Shown here: positions 31,701 through 42,285 of the stretch, piece by piece
Layout of the letters: each line of letters starts with the position of its first letter
Numbering within the stretch: the first letter of the stretch is position 1
Assembly: GCA_011800805.1 (NCBI GenBank)
Contig: MPNW01000328.1
Location: 127,262-191,261, forward strand
DNA: 64,000 bases
Origin: Hirudo medicinalis
Taxonomy: Eukaryota; Annelida; Clitellata; Hirudinida; Hirudinidae
Direction of reading: 5' to 3'
Program-made: the position numbers and the translations under genes
The notes under the pieces: model-generated
Told to the model about the DNA's origin: nothing
Databases searched by the model: none
Seen by the model: the letters and a program-made list of their open reading frames with translations, nothing else

Positions 31701-32906
31701 AAGAGCAACAAGAGAATCGTTCTGCAGTGCTTGTGAGTTCAATAATCAATCTTGTATTTATGCGTTATTATTTATGAAGTTTGACTCCTAACTCATAGTT
31801 GAACACAGTTCAAGCCACATGCATAAATTTTAATAAAAATGTGTAAAAGTTTGATTACATTTTATAATATCAAGAAACGGTAGCACTCGATGTGGTCTCA
31901 CAGCAGCTGCTTTGCTCATGATCGATATGATACTCTTGGATGAAGTAGTTGATCCATTTTTGGCCTGCAGATATGCACTCGCTAGCAGACCTGAAGCCAT
32001 TTCTCAGGTTCGATTCCAATCCAATCGAATGATTTATTATCATTAAATATATATTTTGATTTTTTAGTTAGTTTTATAAATTGTTGCCATTCGAATCAGG
32101 ATTCACTTTATTACCTTAACATTTGAAGAAAAAAAATTGACCTACGGTTGCTTTTGGCTTAATAGTAATGGGAAACTCCTACCACGGAGCGTACCGACAG
32201 GGAATCGTCAGAGGAGTGCCCCCGTCACCGAACGTTTCGGCCCAAACTCCTTACGTTCTCGGGGGGTGGGCCACACCCGTTGATCAGGCGGGTGTCCCNC
32301 TCAGTCGGCGCTTCTTTGCTCTCTGAATAGCCTCCCAGATCATGGATGAGTGCTCGATGCAGCCAGGAACGCCTGGAACGCCTCCCTTCTGGATTGATGT
32401 ATCCACGTACTTGTTGGACAACACATTCACTTTATTACCTTAACATTTGAAGAAAAAAAATTGACCTACGGTTGCTTTTGGCTTAATAAATTTATAATTT
32501 ATTTACAATAAAGAAAGTAACAGCAACATAAGTGCAGGTTGGCTACATGTGTTGCGTTCCTGCACTCGTTGGTATGGAAGCAGCTGTAATGCGTTCGCAA
32601 TTTAAAGTCTTCCTTGTACATAAAAACTAATCACATAGAAAGGGGCTGCCAAGGAGCACTCTCGATTTGGAACGGTGTGCAAATGGTAAAGCGTTTAAAA
32701 ATGTGCTTTCACATCCAATTCGGACCCACACAGCACTCGATAGATCGGTTAAATAGTTTCAAATACAAATACATTTATTCAACTTTCAATATTTGCAGGA
32801 ACAGTTCAGTTTTCTTTACGAGTTGGCACTGGCATGTATCGAAGATTTTGGAAATTATGCTTTTCTCCGTTCAAGCGACTATGAATTAGAAATAGTGCAA
32901 CATTGA
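25735..32906 (+). CDS. Receptor-type protein tyrosine phosphatase with lectin-like ectodomain, copy 2
   Basis: Paralogue of the gene at 17082 with the same exon plan. Signal peptide exon 25735-25825; ectodomain exons 26176-26277, 26342-26557, 26620-26802, 26869-27078 and a short one at 27183; transmembrane exon ending 27822 ([15 protein letters not shown]); microexon 27907-27920. Domain 1: 27984-28090, 28153-28240, 28344-28408, 28467-28506, 28574-28671, 29037-29168, 29684-29838, 29900-30035, 30099-30263, with [12 protein letters not shown] intact and the WPD loop as WSD. Domain 2: 30499-30595, 30664-30734, 30866-30988, 31210-31347, 31587-31732, 31875-32007, 32799-32906 (TGA); its loop is QCLNGSTRCG, likely catalytically dead. 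The product should dephosphorylate phosphotyrosine at the plasma membrane through domain 1. Exon 28909-29006 is an artefactual second copy beside an N. The ectodomain-to-transmembrane junction is unresolved, as in copy 1. A polyadenylation signal AATAAA lies at 32968. Confidence 0.85.
27250..27600. repeat. Almost pure A/T, self-complementary tract
   Basis: About 350 bp of TAAT/ATTA words, with hardly any G or C, in the intron before the transmembrane exon of phosphatase copy 2. Confidence 0.9.
27907..27920 (+). other. 14-nt juxtamembrane microexon, copy 2
   Basis: Flanked by TTCAAG and GTAAGC. It encodes K-P-R-F in the frame that joins the transmembrane exon to 27984-28090. It matches the copy 1 microexon in length and phase. 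Confidence 0.7.
28880..29134. repeat. Exact 127-bp direct duplication around an N (assembly join)
   Basis: 28880-29006 and 29008-29134 are identical and separated by one N at 29007. The unit holds a 3' splice site and most of one domain 1 exon. Only the second copy continues to a donor. Confidence 0.95.
29420..29590 (+). repeat. Dispersed repeat, copy 1 of a 29.5k/47.9k pair
   Basis: A locally GC-richer block in an intron of phosphatase copy 2. It matches the reverse complement of about 47890-48040, including ACAATCACGACCTTTT and GGGCCCGTAATCTTTGTCGG (there ACAATCATGACCTTTT and GGGCCCGAAATTTCTGTCGG). Confidence 0.6.
32101..32488. repeat. Exact 64-bp direct duplication flanking a GC-rich insert with an N
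   Basis: 32101-32164 and 32425-32488 are identical. Between them lies 260 bp of unusually GC-rich sequence with an N at 32299. The flanks belong to the last intron of phosphatase copy 2. Confidence 0.9.
32300..32424 (-). mobile_element. Non-LTR retrotransposon reverse-transcriptase fragment
   Basis: On the minus strand an uninterrupted frame of about 41 codons reads [14 protein letters not shown], then [19 protein letters not shown]. The Q-K-G-x-x-PG-x-x-GC-x-EH pattern is characteristic of a block in LINE-type reverse transcriptases upstream of the catalytic aspartates. It is cut off at the N (32299). The adjoining 32165-32298 is also GC-rich but I could not place it in the protein. Confidence 0.6.
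32530..32745 (+). repeat. Dispersed repeat, copy 1 of a 32.6k/53.7k pair
   Basis: Contains TTGCGTTCCTG at about 32553 and a TGTGCTTTCACATCCAATTC block at about 32702. Both are matched in the same order by 53634 (TTGCGTTCCTG) and 53718 (GTGACTTCACATTCTATTCG). Confidence 0.5.
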
Positions 32907-35062
32907 TGTCTACACACCGATGCCAATCAAGAATTTTCTTTGTAAACGTGAATAATTTGTTTTTATGAATAAACTATTCAAGTCGTTTTATTCCTGTGTT
33001 CTAGACATTTCAATCTTGTTTTGAGGTAAAAGACGAATTTTCCATTAAATAGATTATCACTCGAGGACCAATTGAAATTATTGATGTTTAATGACTTTCG
33101 ATTGAAGCAATTAAATGTTTGCTAAGGTCTTTTTATGGCCGAAATATAATTATAATATAATATAATGTAATATGATAAGATATGATGTGATATAATATAA
33201 TATAATAATAATAATGATAATAATATATTATAATATATAATAGCAGGGCTTGTCTAACGAAAGTGAAATAACTTGAATTTGTTAAGTACGTATGAGTTGG
33301 TAATTGTCGCGCTGCCACAGAATCAAATACTTGTCGAAATAAAGTTTTTTTTATTTTTTTTTATTTGATTTGATTAAAGTCCTTGCATCAAATAAAATAA
33401 AAAAATAAAAAAATAAAGTTGAGTTTCTGTTGCTTATGAAGTTGAGTTTAGTTTGAAAGACCAACAGATAACTTTCGATCTGGAACTAAATAAGGCAAGC
33501 TCAATTCAAAACCAAGCATCCAATGAAATAATCTGAAGTGTTATGATGCGGATATTACTGAATAGTAAATGTTTTATTTTCGAAGCAAATTGTTTTTGTT
33601 TTCCACTTCAAATAAAGTTTTAATTGTAACTCGCGTGATCAAAAACATTGGCATCATCCACGACTTTTGGCTTAGAAATATTATTACGACCGTTTTGGGC
33701 TCGTTTCATCAAATTAAAGGCCTTGAGAGAGAAGTGAATTACATGAAAATTTGTTAAAAACGTGAGAACATAATTTGCCGACATCTTCTCATTTCAATGT
33801 CTGAAGACATTGTGAATGTGAACACATTGGCATTCATGTAGCGCATCATAAAAGACACAAAATGCCCGAGGAAGATGTGTTTTTCAAAACGCTCAAGAAT
33901 TCACAAATACGATGAAATATAGAATATTCATCAGCTTGATGACGACCTAAAATTCCAATCAGGGATGTCAAGTAATCACACATTTCAAGTGCTTTTCTGC
34001 TGAAAAGACCTTTGGTGTATTGTTTTCTTTATTTCAATTGTTTCAATTGAATTATTGTTATTTTCTATTGTTTAAATTCATGTTAATTCTTTGAAAACAA
34101 ATTAAACGCTTAGCTTTTTCATGTTGCAATTAGTGAAAAGTAATATTTCATGCAATTAAATACCAGTAATTGCACAATTGTTGTCAGGAAGCTACTTCAT
34201 GCTACACATCAACTTTACGTTATTACATTTTCCTCTTAATTGTTCGTTTATGTTAGTTTGATTTGTACTGCACTTACTTGCTTCCAACCTCTTCTCCTGA
34301 TATTTGAGGGACACAAATTTGAGGATTTTGTAGAACTACGTTTGATTTGTGTATTCATAATTAGTTTTTCATTTCTCCACTCTTTACTCAATACATTCAA
34401 TATTTAAGCGTAAGAGATGTTAGCTAAAGGCTTTGTCTCTTTGTTATTCATTTGCAACCGAATGTATGCAGATACAGAATGCGATTATTATTTATTTCGT
34501 TTTATTTTTGAAGTTTGATTAAATTATTTTATTTACTTAATGCAAATTTTAAATTTGGGCTGCGAATGTCAATAAGTTGAAGTCAAATAAATTTCACATT
34601 TAAGAATTACAATTTATTAATCGTCATTCATAACATCAATACATCAAATCCATCACATTGTTGGATATATTTAAAAACTTTAACACATCAGGAAAAAATT
34701 TTGCAAACTTAAAAGAGCTTTCAGATCATAAGCTTACCCCATTACCCTGTCAGTTTTCCACTAGATATTTTTTAAAATTCCTTATAATTCATAAATAATA
34801 ACAATTCAATAAACAATTTATTGATCATAATACATCTTCAAACAAATTAGGAAAGCTTCCGTCAACAACAATTATTTAAGTTTCGTTAACTAAATTACAG
34901 GGTTAGGGTGCCAAAGTGTCTTTGCTTTCTTGCGTAAAATTAATCGCTTGCTGCTAATCATTACTATACTTTACTGTTGTAATATTTACGTAACAAAAAC
35001 AACACAAAAAGTTGCCCCTTATCTCGACCGATTTTAAAATCCTGGCTATGCCACTATTTCAG
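32907..35062. other. Spacer between phosphatase copy 2 and its pseudogene
   Basis: About 2.1 kb of AT-rich DNA with a TATAA/ATAAT low-complexity run at 33145-33245. No gene is supported. The open frame 33133-33318 (-) is a product of that run. Confidence 0.6.
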
Positions 35063-36346
35063 ATCTAATTGAACACTCAAATGTTCGAGGAACCACAGTT
35101 GGAGGAGAAGTACATTGGACTTTGAATTTGCATGGAAGTTACATTATTGATAGTGTTCGAATCAATGGTAAACGCGATGGTTGTAATAAAATAATAAAAT
35201 ATTAATTTTCTTAATTTCGTTAAATTGTCTTTAAAAGCAACAATTACTCATCATCAAACGTTTCGGATGTTAGTTAACAACCCAAGAGCATCACATGCAA
35301 TCAAATATTCATTGAAGAGAACGAGTGGGTAGTCAATAAGTGCAGCGATCCTACAGTGATTGAAGACAACTTAAGATCATTAGTAGATTTATTAACGCTG
35401 GTCAAATGACTAATAATATGGCGCCATCGCCAGAATGGACATCTGCCGGAAGTCATTGTGAAAGAAATCTTTGTGACGAATATATTCAAATTTCTAAATT
35501 GCAAGACTGGTCATTATTTTTTGAAGATCCTAGTCTTGCGGATTCTAATGTTACATTTGATTCTTTTGAAAATGTTAGTGATTAGGCAATAACATTCGAT
35601 AGAGACATCAACACGTGCCTAACATTTAGTCAATGGCACAATTACACAAACTGGATATTATTTAGTACAAGACAAGATATTTTTTCCAGCTATTCTGCTC
35701 ATGATAGATATGATGCTATTGGATGAAGTGGTCCATTTTTGGCCTGCAGATATGTACTCGCTAGCAGACCCGAAACCATTCCTACTCAGGTTAATAAATT
35801 ATTATTAAAGAACGATTATTTAGAAATTGCCATTGAATAATAAAGTTAAAGGTAATCTACTTTGTTGTCAACTATGCTCGAATAATTTGTTTGTGGTTTG
35901 TAAGACTATATGAAGCCAAATTGTTGATTTAGAAACGCATAAAGCTAATTTAATTGAACATTTACTACAATTTATTTTTTCTATAACTTCATTTAAACTT
36001 GTTCTGCTAAAATAAGCTCGCCCTGATTTAATTATACAAAAACGTTATCATTAAATTTATATTTGTAGTTTTTATTGACTGACTGATCAGTTTCGGCCTC
36101 GAAGGCCCTTCGTCAGGATAGAATGAAAATACAACAGCATAAAGTGACAAATATATAAATTTAGTGACAACTTTTTTGCGAACTTAAAATAGTGCAAGAG
36201 CGTAGTTTTTTATTAACAACAATTTGATTCACATACTTTAATAATTTTAGGCACAATACGCTTTTCTTTATGAATTGGCCTTGGACTATATCAAAGATTC
36301 AGGAAAATATAATAGCATGCGTTCCAGCAATAATGGTGTGGGGTGA
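35063..36346 (+). pseudogene. Gutted third copy of the receptor tyrosine phosphatase
   Basis: The first segment 35063-35167 is an intact ectodomain exon (VHWTLNLHGSYII, flanked by CAG and GTAAAC). The next exon homologue (from about 35239) carries frameshifts and early stops. A segment around 35515-35690 matches the following ectodomain exon but has an in-frame TAG. The sequence then jumps straight to the domain 2 exon (about 35690-35789), which is shortened and frame-shifted, and the last exon 36251-36346 (FLYELALDYIKDSGKYN) follows. The signal peptide, transmembrane helix, all of domain 1 and most of domain 2 are missing. It cannot encode a working phosphatase; whether it is transcribed is unknown. 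Confidence 0.85.
36076..36118 (-). ncRNA. Hammerhead-ribozyme-like motif (weak)
   Basis: Minus strand reads CTGACGA (36116-36110), then a GGCC-TTCGA-GGCC hairpin, then GAAAC (36094-36090) and CTGATCAGTC. This matches the hammerhead core CUGANGA - stem II - GAAA, with a possible short stem III ending in GUC. I could not find a convincing stem I, so activity is doubtful. Such minimal ribozymes are known in Penelope-like and other retroelements. It lies in an intron of the phosphatase pseudogene. Confidence 0.3.
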
Positions 36347-37737
36347 GAGCATTGATATTTTGAAACCAAACCTTCTCAAGGATTTTAACAAAGAATTATT
36401 CAGGAAACCTTCAAAGAAATTAACCACTAATATTTTTAGATTCTAACCGAATCGTGAAGAACAAAATTTAATCTCTGCCTTGTGGATATTTATTTCGAAT
36501 TTTATTCTGGAATTCTTCAATTTGGCCATATACACATATGTATACGCTAGTGTCAGTATGCGCCTTAAGCTGTTTTTTGCCCAAATTAAATTGTCGACTA
36601 AAAAATAACCATCAAATAAATAACATGGATTTAAAATGACTTAGCGAGTAAAACAACATTATCTGAGTAACATTTAGTGTTAAGCTTGAACATTCCTCGT
36701 TGAAAACTATTCTGATAAATCAGTGCATTTCAAGTCAGTGCAATGAGTGCGGCTCAAATAAAAGAGTCGCAGGCGGTTGAAAACCTGTTGCAGGTGATCT
36801 GAAAGCCCTGCAAAACGTTCGAGAATGTTGGACGAGTATTAGCTGCTATCAATTAAGATCAGCGATCGAATCAAAAGCTGATTCCAAAACTTTGGTGTCC
36901 AAGATTTTGAAGCTGCATGAAAGTGTTCTTTTGGCGAAACCCAGGTAAAGGAGCTTGCCCTGCGACCTCTGGCTAAAAACTAAAATCAATTTTTGTTTTA
37001 AAATTTAAAAATCAATCACAAAATTGTGTGCGACAAAACTAAAATCGCCTTTGAAAAGGAAGTGATATCAGATCGCCGACGAGATTCAAAAAATACGCCG
37101 AGGCAGCTGAAGGCGATTCCAGCAAAGGATTCTGGATGTCGTTTTGAAAAGTAGAATTACGCTAGGGGAGATGTGTGTGTGTGTAGTTGTAATGAAATTG
37201 AGGCATCGTTGAAATATCAATGTTACCATTATCAATGTTAAAGTTGTTATCAGTGTTATCTTCTTTAAAAAAAGTGTCACTATTTTTCAAATTACAGTGC
37301 TGGATGCTTTCCTAACAGATTTCGTTTTGCGATTATCGTTGTCGCCAGTGCCACGTCGTCTTACTTTGCTCATTCAATAATTTCAATTAAGGTTTTTTTT
37401 TTCAATAAAAATCAAATATGATTTTCAAAATGATCTTTAATATTACCAATATTCAAAATATTGATTAATAATGAAAGTTTAATTAAATATTAATTATGGT
37501 CGTCGATAAATAGTTTTTAATCATTAATTATTAAAATTATAAAATAAAATCTGCAATTAAATTTCCGTAGTCTTTGGGAAGATAGAGCATGTAATATCTC
37601 AAAAAATCACTTAAAGCAATTAGATTTTCAGCAATTATACTTATCAATAATTTATACTCTAATTTACATTTTTTTGTTCGAAATATTCAATGACAACTTA
37701 GTTTGTAAAGATCTGATTCTATTTAAAATACCTTAAA
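36347..37737. other. Intergenic region before the kinesin-like gene
   Basis: About 1.4 kb with no supported exon. The 36720-37330 part is less AT-rich than its surroundings but shows no protein I can recognise on either strand. Confidence 0.5.
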
Positions 37738-39934
37738 ATGGTTTTGACATTACGTCCACTAAGGAGAAGGAGGGAACAAAGAACTGCATGTTCTCAAACT
37801 GACAATGAATCAGACAGGTATTTCAAGGCATGCAAATATGTCCAGCATGTGCTTAAGAATCAGGTAATTTATAATCCGTACCTATGAATTTATGTTTAAG
37901 TTTAATTAAGTCAAATAATTTTTTAATATTTCTAGGTGTACCTGATACTCAAAAGGTTTGGAGACACAAAGAAAAAGATTTCGAACGTAGAAATAAACCC
38001 CTCTAAAGGTATTGCCAAAACAGCGTATTCCCTTTTAAGGAAGCATCATAGCTACCAGTTTGACGGTGTTTATCCACCCGATACTAACAAAGTATGTTTG
38101 CAAAAATTAGTCTTATTTTTCAATTTCTAAATTCAAATTCTAAACCTCAATTCATATCACGATGAGGCACTGTTACTGTCTGTGTTAGTTGCCGTCCTTT
38201 TACTCACGCAAGTAAAAATCTGATTGATTTCATTTCAGAACGACATCTATATCACAGCTTGTCCAAACATATTGATTGGTGTTCTTTCAGGGATCGACGG
38301 ATGTATTGTAAGTTATCACAACTACAATGTCAAAGAATTCAACGCTATTCCACCCTCGGTCACATTCTCTGTTAAGCGTTTATTCGAGCACATTGACCAA
38401 ATCAAGAATCATGTATTGGTCACGTACGACGTTGAAATCGCGATACTCGAAGTTTTGAATGAGTGCACCTGCGTCAATGATTTGGTATCGAAAAACATGC
38501 AAGGAATCTTTGAAAGAAAGGATGATCTAACCAAGATCGAAGTTCGATCTGCTCAAAGGACTATAGAAATATTGGAGGAGGCATGCTTAGGAGTTTCGTA
38601 TAATTCGAGTTTGATGGTGACTCTGTACGTAACCAAGCGCGATGCACGAGTTTCTGAAAGAATAACGAGTAAGCTTCATCTCATAACCGTTGTTGAACCT
38701 CAAAAAGATCAAAAGAAGGTTCTCAAGGAGCAGCTTGTGGACAGACCAATTTTATCCTGCCTGGAGGATGCCTTGAAGAGATGTGCTTGTGAACCTAATT
38801 CTCGCTTAGAGTACGTTCAAATTTACATACTTATTCTACAATAAGATAAACTCGAAGAATATGAAACATAAGTTAAATTAAACTAATTATTAATATTTTT
38901 TTTCTAAAGGTCCAAGATTATCTACGACATTCTTCAATCCAGCTTCAATCCAGCCAACAAAAATTGTCAGTGTTGCATTATATTCAATGTTTTTGTGCAC
39001 TGCACAAACGAACCAGAAGTGACAAGATATTTAGAATTGGGAGACTACATTTACCACAATCGATGCTTAGACGTTTCAGACGATAGTTTTCTTTGTGGAA
39101 GACCGAGAGACGAACATTTCAGAAAATTATTAGAAGTTCGCAAAAGCTCGATCATCAAAGAAGCATGCCACGATTACAAGCATTCACATAAATGTGAAGT
39201 TCAATCAAAAGATTCTCAACAACTAATTCCCGGTTTACAAGGATCACTTTGCAATATGGCACCCGATGAACTTCAAATGGCAATCAAAATAATATTGGCA
39301 AATGACAAATCTCTTGTCAAATTCAAGCACACACATCTCCAATCCATACAAGAAGAACAAACCGACGATTTAACGACTGAGGTGACCGAAGTCCAAATGG
39401 CCGAGAAATTGACCTCCGAAACATTTTCGGAAAGTTCACCTCATGAAGTTGCATTCCAATGCGAGGAAGGATGCATCAACTACGGCTGCGATCTGTTGAA
39501 AATGTGCAGACATGAAAGATCGAAGAGACTGAGGGAAGAAAGAATTCGTAGAATGGACGTGATGAGACGGGAAGCAAAAGAAAAGAATAAACAAAGGGAA
39601 GCCCGTTTGAGGAGTTCGATCAAGCAAGCCCAGCTTGACAAGGACAATGGTAAGTTGATGTACAGATAGTTTACTATAGCTAGACTATATATATATAGAC
39701 TATATATAGACAATATTTGCATAAAAATAAATCGTCAGTTTAACGTGCGATAGCAGGAAAACTTTAGTGTACTTATTTTATATTGTTTTTTGCAATTAAT
39801 CTGTCTTAAAAAATTAAGAAGCGCCATATTTTAACGAACTTTATTCAGATTTGTGAACATTTTCAGAATCTTCAAAAACAAGTCGAAGATCGGGTCTTGT
39901 TCTAGATTACTTGTCACAAAGAGATGTCATGTAA
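37738..39934 (+). CDS. Kinesin-motor-fold protein lacking nucleotide-binding motifs (pseudokinesin)
   Basis: Five exons join in phase: 37738-37863, 37936-38091, 38239-38810, 38910-39649 and 39867-39934 (TAA), about 553 residues. No close family member is recognised, but landmarks follow a kinesin head in order: VYLILKRFG (strand 1), YQFDGVYPPDTNKNDIY (for F-x-FD-x-VF), ILIGVLSGIDGCIVSY (for V-x-x-VL-x-G-x-NG-x-I-x-AY), FSVKRLFEHI, a VTYDVEIAILEVLNE strand (for SY-x-EIYNE), YNSSLMVTLYV, SKLHLITVV, and SKIIYDILQSSF then CCIIFNVFVHC (for SKLT-x-LLQDSL and the last strand). The P-loop GQTGSGKT, the NxxSSRSH loop and DLAGSE are all absent; the P-loop region is shortened to HNYNVKEFNA. So it should not hydrolyse ATP. 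A Lys/Arg/Glu-rich helix (about residues 480-530) may be a coiled coil. Function is unknown; KIF26/VAB-8-type kinesins are a precedent for ATPase-dead motors. Confidence 0.6.
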
Positions 39935-40309
39935 CCACAAATTATGTCACAATGAGCTTGTGCTCATGCATTATTTTTAATCTTGATTAAGTAACTGTCG
40001 CACAATTTTTGGAATTCAAAATGATATATAAAATATTAAAAATTAATCGATCATGTGGGTTCGAAAATCAGTTGAGCATTAGCTTGAAAAGTAATATTTT
40101 TAGTCTGGATTGTTTGCAATTACTCAACTTAATTTAATAAAATGCAATTAGCTAAACATAATTTAAAGATTAGCGTTAAAATTTGATAAATATGTGTGCA
40201 ATCGACAATTATCAGTTTTAATTATCACTGGGTTAACTGATGAGCCTTTTTATTATCCTTGCGAATGTCTCATTGTTCAATTGTTCTTCTACTTCTTTAT
40301 GTCTAATTG
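39935..40309. other. Convergent 3' region
   Basis: 375 bp between the stops of the kinesin-like gene (+) and the GM2-activator-like gene (-). A polyadenylation signal for the minus-strand gene is at 40249-40254 (AATAAA on that strand). Confidence 0.6.
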
Positions 40310-42285
40310 TCACTCTATGTTGATGTTGCCTGCAATTCATTAATTTAAATTCTAAAGTTAGTATTTCATTATTTTTTATCGTTTTGAAATTAACATATTT
40401 AATCAATTGGAACAAATAAATGTAAATACCTTTTCCTTTTATGACATTGTTGGCAAGTGTCACATTGAACATTAAATTGAAGTTTCCCTGTAAATTAAGC
40501 TTCATTTAGTTATTACATCGACTTTTGATGAAAATCAACAACACTTTCAGCAGAGTACTTGTAGAACTTGGTGCTGCCATGCAATTAAAAGGCGAAAAAA
40601 GAAGAAAAGTACAGACAGCTGAACGTGCGGGAGTCCTAAATTTGAGAAACTTGAATAATAATAAAATAAAACAAATTAAATTGTAACGGATGTGAATGCT
40701 CAAATGAAGTTTAAAGTTGGATATTTAGTTACTTATGTTTAAAAATTCACAAATAAACTGATTAAAATAAAATGAAATATTTTATAATGAGACAAAATAA
40801 CGGCATCCAACTTGTTATGAAACAGAAAACAAAGTACAATCATGATATAAAACAGAGGTGAAAATGGCAACCTTTTTGAAAGCCAAGATTATTAATTAAC
40901 GTTATTAACGTAGATTAACGTTATTTCATTCGAATTGATTTTATTTGCAAAACTTCAAATTTACAACCTTAAAATACCTTACGATCATTATTTAAAATAA
41001 TTCCTTACAGCATCCTATGTCTAAAAGGCTGCAATGTTTTGTGTATTACTTAATAACCACATAATTAGGTTTACAATAAGCAGAAAACATTCTTCTTGTT
41101 TATTATTATTATTATTTCCACTACCAAATCTCGTCAAAAATTACACATTTAGATTAATATGATTAGATTTATTATATTTAAATAAACAATAAATTATTAT
41201 AATTTTATTTTTCACAGTGCCCTTATCAATTATTTGATTTTCAGTTAAAAGCGATATAATGTAATGTAATGCTATTAATAGTAGCTTATGGATAATTTTT
41301 AATTACTTTAATAATTTCGTGGAATTAACCCTCCAGAAATAAAACGTGGAAAAATATTTTAATCCGAAATATTGAATTAAGGAATCCAGTAATAATAATA
41401 ATTATTATTATAGGTTTAGTAATAATTGCATGCAAGCAAATAAATGTACATGTAGTTGTTCGCCTACCGCAATTAGCGGAACCCACTCGTCGATGGCAAT
41501 GGTAAAATTTGTTTGAAAGTCTGAAAATATGAAATGATCACAAATGGTTATAATTCTTAATTATGAAAACTAAGATTAAATGGCATATAATGGACAAATG
41601 AAATAAATTAATACAAAATCCTCACATGTTGTTGTGAAGGGACAATCAACAACTTCGATTTTTGGAAACAATGAAGAAATGATATCCTTTAAAGTTTCAC
41701 ATCTTGTATCGATGCAATCGTCAAAGAAGGTTTGATTTAAGGAATCAATCTTTATCGACATGCAGAGTTTAAACTTGTCAATGTCCATCTCTAGAAATAT
41801 CAATAAAATCACTCTATGTAAAAAGTAAATTTAATCCAGAAGAAACAAATTTAATTTAACTTTTTTCGTCTGTGGACACGTATAACGTGTAATTCTTTCC
41901 GTTCCTAAGAACTGAAGGGCTCCAAGTAAAATTGAACTTATAATGGGAATCATCATCTAAAATTTTTATGAATATTAGCAACAATAATAATGATGTTATT
42001 ATCATAATATTACATTATACTAATTACATTAATATTATACATATTTTATTTATTTGCACAGAGAGAGGGATATCAGACCTTTGACACTGTGTGGAAAGTA
42101 ACAAATCAAGCAAATCCAAGCAAGAACATCAATGATGAAGTAAAGCAATTACAATCATGTAAATGTAGTATGTAAATAATTCGAGAAATTGTTTTACCTG
42201 ATACTATTTCTCCTTTTGCAATGTCGATCGACAGATGCTGTATGATACTGAAGCTAATCAAACTAAACAATTGTACTCGTTTCAT
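40310..42285 (-). CDS. Secreted GM2-activator-like (ML-type lipid-binding) protein
   Basis: Six minus-strand exons join in phase: 42285-42198, 41956-41861, 41790-41626, 41520-41468, 40487-40430 and 40329-40310 (TGA), giving 159 residues. It starts with a signal peptide (MKRVQLFSLISFSIIQHLS). Several N-glycosylation sites (NFT, NYT, NQT, NFT, NVT) and cysteines fit a secreted or lysosomal protein. The order CMSIKID... DDCIDTRCETLKDII... VVDCPF... IAIDEWVPLIAGNFNLMFNV parallels GM2 activator, where the middle cysteines, a C-P-F and a P-x-x-L-x-x-G-x-Y/F segment form a lipid-binding beta cup. GM2 activator presents gangliosides to hexosaminidase. The assignment is from pattern resemblance only. 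The final exon adds only NINIE, shorter than the family end, and lacks the usual last cysteine strand. Confidence 0.6.
40529..40687 (+). other. Small open frame inside a GM2-activator-like intron region (unproven)
   Basis: A 52-codon ATG frame (FSRVLVELGAAMQLKGEKRR, then KVQTAERAGVLNLRNL) with protein-like composition lies antisense within the long 41467-40488 intron. No homologue is recognised and no splice partner is evident. Confidence 0.15.

Noticed and set aside
33133..33318. Tyr/Ile/His-rich minus-strand frame
   Set aside because: Produced by TATAA-type low-complexity DNA.
36720..37330. Less AT-rich stretch as a possible gene or mobile element
   Set aside because: No frame longer than about 64 codons, no motif, no flanking repeats seen.
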